19,304 bases of DNA from CAZNNH01 sp964574335 (lineage in GTDB: Bacteria > Acidobacteriota > Vicinamibacteria > Fen-336): positions 1 through 19,304 of the forward strand of contig CAZNNH010000119.1 in assembly GCA_964574335.1 (NCBI GenBank). Direction: 5' to 3'. The notes beneath the pieces were generated by a model, which did no database searches, was not told the origin of the DNA, and saw nothing but the letters and a program-made list of their open reading frames with translations. The translations under genes and the position numbers were made by a program. Shown in pieces: positions 5,875-11,806 of the stretch. Each line of letters starts with the position of its first letter. Positions within the stretch are counted from its first letter, which is position 1.

Positions 5875-8519
5875 TGCGCTCGAGAAGCCTGGCCACGCTC
5901 ACGCTGCTGCTGGCCGCGGCCGTTTCGCCGTCCGAGAGCCCGGCCGCGGGGAGCTCGTTCCACCCCGCCTACCGCCTGCTGGACGAGGACGGGCGCAACG
6001 TGCTCGATTCGGGAGGCGCGGTCTCGCCGCGGCGGACCTGCGGTGGCTGCCACGACACCCAGTTCATCGCCGCCCACAGCCCGCACGCCGACGTGGGCTT
6101 CCGCGAGAGCGGTGCGCCGGGGCGGACCGCCAGCGGACGAGCGTGGGACGTGGGCACCAGCCTGTACGGACGGTGGAACCCGCTCACCTACCGCCTGCTG
6201 TCGCCGCCGGGGGATGCCGTGAGAGATCTCGGCATCGTCGACTGGATCCGCTTCTACGGGCGGCGCCACGTCGGCGGGGGCCCCGCCGCGATCCGGCACC
6301 AGGGGGCCACGGCGCTCGACCCCGAGACCGGCCAGCGGAAGCCCTGGGACTGGGAGGCCTCCGGGGTGGTGGAGCTGAACTGTTTCATGTGTCACCTCGC
6401 CGAACCGGACAACGCCCAGCGTGTCCGCGAGCTGGAGGCGGGGAGGTTCCGCTGGGCGGCGACCGCCACCCTGGCCGGGACCGGCGTCGTCTCGCGGGTC
6501 GGCGGGAGCTGGCGCTACGATCGTCAGGCCTTCTCGGCGGACGGGTCCGTGAAGCTGGAGCGGCTCTTGCCCCAGGATCCCAGCGACCAGAACTGCGGCC
6601 AGTGCCATGGCCTGGTCGCCGGCGAGGCGGACCTGCCGGTCCTGCTCCACGGGTGCGAGCCGAGCTACTGGAGCACCATGACCACCGGACAGATCCTCTC
6701 CCCGCAACGGATCTCCGGCTCTGCCATCAACCTCCGCGGCAAGGAGGGTTTGACCCTCCCGTGGGACGTCCACGCCGAGCGGCTGGTGAGGTGCGTGGAC
6801 TGTCACAGCGCCACCAACAACCCGGCCCACGCCGACTCCCGATCACGCCCCGACCACCTCAAGTTCGAGGTGCGACGGCTGGCGCTGGGCCAGTATCTGG
6901 AGCGGCCCAGCCACGTCCTCTCCCACAGCCGTCGGGCGTCTGTCCTCGCCCCAGGCTCGAGAGCCGAGGGAGAGGCCGGTTGCCGGGGCTGCCATCGGGC
7001 CGAGTCGTCCCACCCCTGGCTGCCCTTCGCTGAGCGCCACCTGGCGGTGCTGTCCTGCAACGCCTGCCACACGCCGCGCCTGCACTCCCCGGCGCGTCGT
7101 GTCATCGACTGGACGGTGGTGACGCTGGAGGGCAAGCCGAGGACCGAGTGCCGGGGCGTCGAGGGCGATCGTTTCGAGGCCCGGGAGCTCGTCGACGGCT
7201 ACGAGCCGGTGCTGCTCCCGCAACGGTCGGCCGGCCAGAGTGGTGGCGTGCTGGCCCCCTACAACCTGGTCAGCTCCTGGTTCTGGGTGGCCGGCGACCC
7301 GGTGCGGCCGGTCCGCCTGGCCGACCTGCAGCAGGCCTTCACCGAGGGGGGAGCCTATCGCCCCGAGATCGTCGAGGCCCTCGACGTCGACGGCGACTCG
7401 AAGCTGGACCCGTCCGAGCTGATCCTGGACACCCCCGCCAAGGTCGCCGTGGTCTCCCGGCAGCTCGAATCGCTCGGCCTGGGGGCGCCGCGGGTGGTGG
7501 GCGAGATCCAGCCCTACCCGATCCACCACGACGTGGCGGCCGGAGAGTGGGCGACCAAGGACTGCCAGCGTTGCCACCAGCAGGACTCGCGTCTGTCCCA
7601 CCCGTTCCTCATTGCGGCACGAGTCCCGGGCGGCACCCTGCCGGAGCTGGTCGGGGACGCCGAGGTCGAGCTGACCGGGCGTCTCCAGGCGGACGCCGGG
7701 GGGCGGCTGCTTCTGACCCCGACGTCGGGTGCCGCCGGGCTGTACGTGCTCGGCCACGACCGGACCGGCTGGGCCGACTGGCTCGGCCTGGGCGCGGTCC
7801 TCGGCGTCCTGCTGGGCGTCTCCATCCATGCCACGCTCCGGCTGCGCTGGTCACGATCGGCCCGGTCCGCGGCGCCGGCCGAGGCGGGTGAGGCCGTCTA
7901 CATGTACTCGGCCTACGAGAGGTTCTGGCACTGGCTCCAGGCCCTGGCGATCCTGCTGCTGATCGTCACCGGGCTGGAGATCCACCTGCCGCAGGGCCTG
8001 CCGCTGCTGGACTTCCCCCTGGCGGTGAGGGTCCACAACGTGATCGGCTTCGTGGTGCTGATCAACGCGCTGCTGGCCGCCCTCTATCATCTGGCCAGCG
8101 GGGAGATCCGGCAGTATCTGCCGGCCATGAACGGCTTCTTCGGCCAGGCCATCCAGCAGGCCCGCTACTACCTCTCGGGGATCTTCCACGGCGAGCCGCA
8201 CCCGTTCGAGAAGAGCCCGAGGCGCAAGCTCAACCCGCTCCAGCAGGCCACCTACCTGATCATCCTGAACCTGTTGCTCCCGCTCCAGGTGGTGACGGGG
8301 ATCCTGATCTGGGGGATGCAGCGCTGGCCGGCCACCTCGGCCTGGCTCGGCGGGCTGCCGGCGGTGGCGGCCGTGCACGCCTTCGGGGCCTGGCTGTTCG
8401 CCGCCTTCCTGCTCATGCACGTCTACCTGACCACCACAGGACAGACGCCGCTGTCGAACCTCCGCGCCATGGCGCTCGGGTGGGAGCGCCAGCCGGCCCC
8501 CTCGGAGAAAGGCCAATAG
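5874..8519 (+). CDS. Fusion of heptaheme cytochrome c, EF-hand loop and b561-type membrane cytochrome
   Basis: 881 residues in three parts. After a signal peptide (RSLATLTLLLAAAVSPSESP) come seven CXXCH sites at C56, C170, C241, C307, C370, C395 and C564. Between the sixth and seventh is a canonical EF-hand calcium loop, DVDGDSKLDPSE (504-515). A membrane helix near 633-655 leads into a C-terminal domain like the b subunits of thiosulfate reductase, formate dehydrogenase and Ni/Fe hydrogenase, with several helices and candidate heme b ligands including H686 (FWHWLQ) and H721 (RVHNVIGF), plus a last helix with MHVYLTTTG. It would carry electrons between the quinone pool and periplasmic partners, most simply the octaheme protein. 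Start ATG 5874 follows GAGGAG by 7 nt and overlaps the otr stop. I do not know a named family with exactly this layout. Confidence 0.88.
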   Translation: MRSRSLATLTLLLAAAVSPSESPAAGSSFHPAYRLLDEDGRNVLDSGGAVSPRRTCGGCHDTQFIAAHSPHADVGFRESGAPGRTASGRAWDVGTSLYGRWNPLTYRLLSPPGDAVRDLGIVDWIRFYGRRHVGGGPAAIRHQGATALDPETGQRKPWDWEASGVVELNCFMCHLAEPDNAQRVRELEAGRFRWAATATLAGTGVVSRVGGSWRYDRQAFSADGSVKLERLLPQDPSDQNCGQCHGLVAGEADLPVLLHGCEPSYWSTMTTGQILSPQRISGSAINLRGKEGLTLPWDVHAERLVRCVDCHSATNNPAHADSRSRPDHLKFEVRRLALGQYLERPSHVLSHSRRASVLAPGSRAEGEAGCRGCHRAESSHPWLPFAERHLAVLSCNACHTPRLHSPARRVIDWTVVTLEGKPRTECRGVEGDRFEARELVDGYEPVLLPQRSAGQSGGVLAPYNLVSSWFWVAGDPVRPVRLADLQQAFTEGGAYRPEIVEALDVDGDSKLDPSELILDTPAKVAVVSRQLESLGLGAPRVVGEIQPYPIHHDVAAGEWATKDCQRCHQQDSRLSHPFLIAARVPGGTLPELVGDAEVELTGRLQADAGGRLLLTPTSGAAGLYVLGHDRTGWADWLGLGAVLGVLLGVSIHATLRLRWSRSARSAAPAEAGEAVYMYSAYERFWHWLQALAILLLIVTGLEIHLPQGLPLLDFPLAVRVHNVIGFVVLINALLAALYHLASGEIRQYLPAMNGFFGQAIQQARYYLSGIFHGEPHPFEKSPRRKLNPLQQATYLIILNLLLPLQVVTGILIWGMQRWPATSAWLGGLPAVAAVHAFGAWLFAAFLLMHVYLTTTGQTPLSNLRAMALGWERQPAPSEKGQ

Positions 8520-8521
8520 CC

Positions 8522-9046
8522 ATGAACGCCGATCGCACTGCCAAGCCCTACCTCGATCCCTACCTGGCCGGGGCCCTGCTCGGCCTGGTCCTCTTTGCGG
8601 CCTTCTTCATCACCGGCAACGGGTTGGGCGCGTCCGGCGGGATCGCTCGGATCCTGCTCTCGATCGAGGACCAGATCGTGCCCGAGCACGTCGACCGGAC
8701 CGCCCACCTGCTGAACCTGGCCGGCCCCAGCCGGACGCCCCTCGACAACTGGGTGGTCTTCGTGGCGACCGGCGCGCTGATCGGCGGCTTCCTCTCGGGC
8801 CTGTGGCACCGGCGGCTCAAGCTCGAGACGCTCCGCGGGCCCAGGACCTCGGTGCGGCTGCGCTGGGCCTCCGCCTTCGCGGGCGGGGCGCTGATGGGCT
8901 TCGGCGCACGCTTGGCGCGCGGCTGCACCTCCGGTCAAGCGCTCTCCGGAGGGGCGGTGCTGTCGCTGGGGAGCTGGGCCTTCATGTTCGCGGTCTTCGC
9001 CGGGGGCTATGCCCTGGCCTTCTTCGTCCGGAAGCTGTGGATCTGA
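8522..9046 (+). CDS. YeeE/YedE-family sulfur-compound transporter, first half
   Basis: 174 residues with about four membrane helices: near 13-32 (YLAGALLGLVLFAAFFITGN), 76-95, 115-132 and 148-170. The family motif is RGCTSGQALSGG with C135, the cysteine that in YeeE/TsuA-type proteins contacts thiosulfate on its path through the membrane. Many bacteria encode YeeE as two adjacent half-length genes, and the next gene supplies the second half. The start is two bases after the upstream stop with a purine-rich GGAGAAAGG before it, so it is in the same operon as the cytochromes. Import of thiosulfate or sulfane sulfur is the expected role; direction and substrate are inferred from family. Confidence 0.88.
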   Translation: MNADRTAKPYLDPYLAGALLGLVLFAAFFITGNGLGASGGIARILLSIEDQIVPEHVDRTAHLLNLAGPSRTPLDNWVVFVATGALIGGFLSGLWHRRLKLETLRGPRTSVRLRWASAFAGGALMGFGARLARGCTSGQALSGGAVLSLGSWAFMFAVFAGGYALAFFVRKLWI

Positions 9047-9075
9047 TCCGCCGCTCGAGCTGAGGAGAGAGAAGA

Positions 9076-10320
9076 ATGGCACCCTTCGCGGTGGAAGAGA
9101 TCCTGGGCAAGTTCGGGGCCTTCCTGGTCTACCTGATCATCGGCGGCGCCTTCGGGGCGGTACTGGAGATGGCGGGCTTCGCCGACTCGCGGCGCCTCTC
9201 GGCCCAGTTCTACTTTCGCAACATGACCGTCCTGAAGGTCATGTTCGGGGCCATCGTGGTGGCGATGACCTTGATCTTCCTGAGCTCCTCGCTGGGCCTG
9301 CTCGACTACAACCGCCTCTGGGTCAACCCCACCTACATGGCCCCCGGGATCGTGGGCGGCCTGATCATGGGGGCGGGCTTCATCATCGGCGGGTTCTGCC
9401 CCGGGACCTCGATCGTGGCCGTCGCCACCCTCAAGCTCGACGGGCTCGCCTTCCTGCTCGGCGCCGGCTTCGGCGTAATCGTCTTCGGCGAGACCGTGAG
9501 CGGGTTCGAGGGCTTCTACCACTCGACCTCGATGGGGCGGGTCACCGTGCCCGGCTTCTTCGGCGTGCCGGAAGGCCTGGTGGTGGTGATGGTGGTGGTG
9601 ATGGCGCTCCTCGCTTTCTGGGGCGCCGAACGGCTGGAGCGGCACTTCGGAGACCCCCACGATCTACCGGTCCCGCGGCCGCGATGGCAGCGAGTGGCGC
9701 TGGCCGCGTCACCGCTGGCGCTGGCCATCTTGACCCTCGGCCTCGGTCAGCCCACGGCCGCGGAGCGCTGGGAAGGGCTCCCGGAGGCCACTCGATCCCA
9801 GCTCACCCGGCGCGCGGTTCAGATCCATGCCGGCGAGCTGATCGAGCTGGCCCAGAACCCGGCCGTGAACCTGGTGATCCTCGACGTGCGCGACGAGGCC
9901 GACTACAACCTGTTCCACCTGGTCGACTCGCGGCGGGTCACCCTGGGCGAGGTGGCCTCCGGCCTGGTCGGCCTCAACCTGCTGTCGGCCCCTCCCGGCA
10001 CCGTGACGGTGGTGGTCTCGAACGACGAGGTCCGTGCCAGCCAGGCGTGGAAGAGGCTGGTGGCCGAGAGCGTGCTCAACGTCTACATCCTGGAGGGAGG
10101 CATCAACGGGTGGCTGGAGCGGTTCGGCCACGTGGGCCACGAGGAGTGTGTCGACCTCGATCCCGCTCAGACCGGCAGCACCTTGAGGCACCGTTTCGAG
10201 CGCGCCATCGGATCTGCCCACCCGAGCGCCGATCTCGACTCCCTGAGCACCGCCGGCCTCGAGTACACGAAGAAGGTCACGCTCCAGGTCCGGAAGACCC
10301 GAGGCGGCGGCTGCGGCTGA
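9076..10320 (+). CDS. YeeE/YedE half-transporter fused to a rhodanese domain lacking the catalytic Cys
   Basis: 414 residues. The first ~180 are a YeeE half with several membrane helices and the motif GGFCPGTSIVAVATLKLDG (C108). A further hydrophobic segment near 203-220 precedes a rhodanese domain (about 250-355): ILDVRDEADYNLFHL with D270, and ILEGGINGWLE near the end. In the active loop, where rhodaneses have C-x4-R, this one has S315-N-D-E-V-R320, so the persulfide-forming Cys is replaced by Ser while the loop Arg is kept. The protein ends in KTRGGGCG, leaving a Cys next to the C-terminus. GAGGAG (9062-9067) fixes the start, 29 bases after the preceding gene. Likely a membrane sulfur carrier that has moved its reactive thiol or uses the domain for binding only. 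Confidence 0.88.
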   Translation: MAPFAVEEILGKFGAFLVYLIIGGAFGAVLEMAGFADSRRLSAQFYFRNMTVLKVMFGAIVVAMTLIFLSSSLGLLDYNRLWVNPTYMAPGIVGGLIMGAGFIIGGFCPGTSIVAVATLKLDGLAFLLGAGFGVIVFGETVSGFEGFYHSTSMGRVTVPGFFGVPEGLVVVMVVVMALLAFWGAERLERHFGDPHDLPVPRPRWQRVALAASPLALAILTLGLGQPTAAERWEGLPEATRSQLTRRAVQIHAGELIELAQNPAVNLVILDVRDEADYNLFHLVDSRRVTLGEVASGLVGLNLLSAPPGTVTVVVSNDEVRASQAWKRLVAESVLNVYILEGGINGWLERFGHVGHEECVDLDPAQTGSTLRHRFERAIGSAHPSADLDSLSTAGLEYTKKVTLQVRKTRGGGCG

Positions 10321-10354
10321 GGGGGCCCGCGGGAACGCTGGGGAGTCTCTGGCC

Positions 10355-10383
10355 TTGACAGGGACGGCTATCCAGACTAGCTT
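10355..10383 (+). promoter_or_regulatory. Promoter of the peroxiredoxin leader
   Basis: TTGACA (10355-10360, consensus) and TAGCTT (10378-10383) are spaced by 17 bases. The predicted transcription start is at 10390-10391, which coincides with the ATG of a 22-codon ORF. It lies 35 bases after the rhodanese-fusion stop, with no terminator before it, so the peroxiredoxin may be read both from here and by read-through from the sulfur operon. Confidence 0.6.
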
Positions 10384-10390
10384 GTCAGGT

Positions 10391-10459
10391 ATGAAGCGGC
10401 GGGACACCCGGCTCGGCTGTTGTCGACCCGAGGGTTCCGCCTGCGCGGGCGCCGGCTAG
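10391..10459 (+). CDS. Leaderless cysteine-containing leader peptide (22 aa), putative attenuator ORF
   Basis: An ATG placed at the predicted transcription start opens a 22-codon frame ending in TAG at 10457-10459. The peptide begins MKRRDTRLGCCRPE and has a third Cys at position 18. The two adjacent cysteines are encoded TGT TGT, although TGC is the commoner Cys codon in the neighbouring genes. The ORF lies between a promoter and an intrinsic terminator that stands before the peroxiredoxin gene. Leaderless Cys-rich mini-ORFs before sulfur genes are known as cysteine attenuators in mycobacteria; this looks like the same idea, but homology is not shown. It may be fortuitous, since short frames are common. 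Confidence 0.4.
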   Translation: MKRRDTRLGCCRPEGSACAGAG

Positions 10460-10480
10460 TCGGCCGGCATCGCGACGGCC

Positions 10481-10516
10481 AGGCCCATCACCCGAGGTGA
10501 TGGGCCTTTGCTTTTT
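10481..10516 (+). terminator. Intrinsic terminator / attenuator hairpin before the peroxiredoxin gene
   Basis: AGGCCCATCACC (10481-10492) pairs perfectly with GGTGATGGGCCT (10496-10507) around a 3-base loop, and the 3' arm runs into TTGCTTTTT. This is a textbook Rho-independent terminator. It ends only about 13 bases before the peroxiredoxin ribosome site, with no room for a promoter between, so transcripts reaching the gene must pass it. It may also end the upstream operon. Confidence 0.85.
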
Positions 10517-10541
10517 CGGGGCAAACACAAGGAGGTTGGCC

Positions 10542-11201
10542 ATGGCTCTCCGCATCAACAGCGAGGCGCCGAACTTCACCGCGAACACCACCCAGGGTCG
10601 GATCGACTTTCACCAGTGGATCGGCGACGGCTGGGCGATCCTCTTCTCCCATCCCAAGGACTTCACGCCGGTCTGCACCACCGAGCTCGGCTACATGGCC
10701 TCGCTCGAGGGCGAGTTCGAGCAGCGCCGGACCAAGGTGATCGGCCTGAGCGTCGACACCGTGGAGGACCACCAGCGCTGGTCGACGGACATCGAAGAGA
10801 CCCAGGGGCACCCCGTGGGCTACCCGATGATCGGCGATCCGGAGCTGGTGGTGGCCAAGGCCTACGACATGCTTCCGGAGGAGGCCGGCCAGAGCTGCGA
10901 CGGCCGTACCGCCGCCGACAACGCCACCGTGCGCTCGGTCTTCGTGATCGGGCCGGACAAGCGGATCAAGGCCACCCTGACCTACCCGATGAGCACCGGC
11001 CGCAACTTCGACGAGGTGCTGCGGGTCCTGGACTCCTGCCAGCTCACCGCCAGGCACCAGGTGGCGACGCCGGTCAACTGGAAGCCGGGCCAGGACGTCA
11101 TCATCGGGCCGGCGGTCTCGGACGACGAGGCCAAGAAGAGGTTCCCGGGGGGGTGGAAGGCGCCGCGCCCGTACCTGAGGTTCGTGCCGCAGCCGGAGTG
11201 A
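10542..11201 (+). CDS. Peroxiredoxin, Prx6 (1-Cys-like) subfamily
   Basis: The 219-residue product has the thioredoxin-fold active loop SHPKDFTPVCTTE with peroxidatic C45 and the supporting Pro, Thr and Glu. The later ATVRSVFVIGPD segment carries the active-site Arg, and the long C-terminal domain (LTARHQVATPVNWKPGQDV onward) is the dimerisation part of Prx6 proteins; total length is normal. Two further cysteines (GQSCDG and LDSCQLT) may serve as resolving thiols as in archaeal-type Prx6. It reduces hydrogen peroxide, organic peroxides or related species, using a thiol donor in the cytoplasm. ATG 10542 follows AAGGAGG by 6 nt; the frame is open further upstream but that part is the terminator. 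Expression is probably set by the leader (10384-10541). Its position behind the sulfur operon suggests protection against peroxide or persulfide stress. Confidence 0.95.
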   Translation: MALRINSEAPNFTANTTQGRIDFHQWIGDGWAILFSHPKDFTPVCTTELGYMASLEGEFEQRRTKVIGLSVDTVEDHQRWSTDIEETQGHPVGYPMIGDPELVVAKAYDMLPEEAGQSCDGRTAADNATVRSVFVIGPDKRIKATLTYPMSTGRNFDEVLRVLDSCQLTARHQVATPVNWKPGQDVIIGPAVSDDEAKKRFPGGWKAPRPYLRFVPQPE

Positions 11202-11262
11202 GGCGGCCCGCCGGGCCCAGGTCCCCCGGTGAGGGCCGGGGGGCCGCCACCGCCGGGCCGCC
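11202..11262 (+). terminator. GC-rich nested hairpin after the peroxiredoxin gene
   Basis: GGCGGCCCG (11202-11210) pairs with CGGGCCGCC (11254-11262) and encloses a second perfect stem, CCCCCGG (11223-11229) with CCGGGGG (11236-11242). It begins directly after the stop codon. There is no T run, so it may end transcription only partly, or just stabilise the 3' end. Confidence 0.4.
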
Positions 11263-11288
11263 TTGGCCGGTCCCTTGCGCGCAGGTGG

Positions 11289-11294
11289 GATAAT
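11289..11294 (+). promoter_or_regulatory. Candidate -10 element for the molybdenum hydroxylase operon
   Basis: GATAAT sits in the AT-richer stretch GGGATAATAAAGG, about 39 bases before the ATG at 11333. No matching -35 box was found at normal spacing (TTGGCC at 11263 is 20 bases away), so this is weak or uses another sigma factor or an activator. Confidence 0.3.
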
Positions 11295-11332
11295 AAAGGT
11301 CGACCTCCGTCACCAGCAAAGGGGGAAGATCC

Positions 11333-11806
11333 ATGACCCAGCCCATCCAGTTCCGCTTGAACGGGCAGGCGGTCACCCTCGAGACCGATCCCAACCGATC
11401 GCTGCTCTTCGTTCTGCGCACCGATCTGGAGCTGACCGGCTCGAAGTACGGCTGCGGCGCCGGCCTGTGTGGCTCCTGCACGGTGGTGGTCGACAAAGAG
11501 GCGGTCCGTTCCTGTGTCACCTCGATCGGCGACGTCCAGGGCAAGGACGTCACCACCATCGAGGGGCTGGCCCAGAGTGGGGGGCTGCACCGCCTGCAGC
11601 AGGCGTTCATCGAGCGGGGCGGCTTCCAGTGCGGCTACTGCACGCCCGGCATGATCATGAACGCCTACAGCCTGCTGCTCCGGGACCCGCGGCCCAGCCG
11701 GAAGGCGATCCTGGAGGCCATGGAAGGCAACCTGTGCCGGTGCGGCGCCCACAAGAGGATCGTCGCCGCCGTGGAGGCGGCGGCTTCGCCGGGAGGTGCC
11801 TCGTGA
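11333..11806 (+). CDS. [2Fe-2S] small subunit of a molybdenum hydroxylase (isoquinoline 1-oxidoreductase alpha type)
   Basis: 157 residues. The N-terminal plant-ferredoxin-like domain binds one [2Fe-2S] cluster through C41, C46, C49 and C61 (GCGAGLCGSC). The C-terminal helical domain binds the second through C100, C103, C135 and C137 (FQCGYCTPGM and NLCRCG); Q99 before C100 is the residue that usually contacts the molybdopterin. Length and motifs match the small subunits of xanthine dehydrogenase-family enzymes. It passes electrons from the molybdenum site in the partner subunit to an acceptor. A GGGGGAAG ribosome site precedes the ATG. It overlaps the large-subunit gene by four bases (GTGA). 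No FAD subunit follows, as in the two-subunit isoquinoline oxidoreductase and periplasmic aldehyde oxidases, which use cytochrome c. Confidence 0.95.
   Translation: MTQPIQFRLNGQAVTLETDPNRSLLFVLRTDLELTGSKYGCGAGLCGSCTVVVDKEAVRSCVTSIGDVQGKDVTTIEGLAQSGGLHRLQQAFIERGGFQCGYCTPGMIMNAYSLLLRDPRPSRKAILEAMEGNLCRCGAHKRIVAAVEAAASPGGAS

Noticed and set aside
9578..9605. GGT/GGTGAT simple repeat that looks like a microsatellite
   Set aside because: It encodes a Val/Met-rich membrane helix (VVVMVVVMA) in frame in the YeeE-rhodanese gene and is flanked by normal coding sequence.
10497..10541. An earlier in-frame ATG that would add 15 residues to the peroxiredoxin
   Set aside because: It lies within the terminator stem and has no ribosome site, whereas ATG 10542 has AAGGAGG at ideal distance and matches the family N-terminus.
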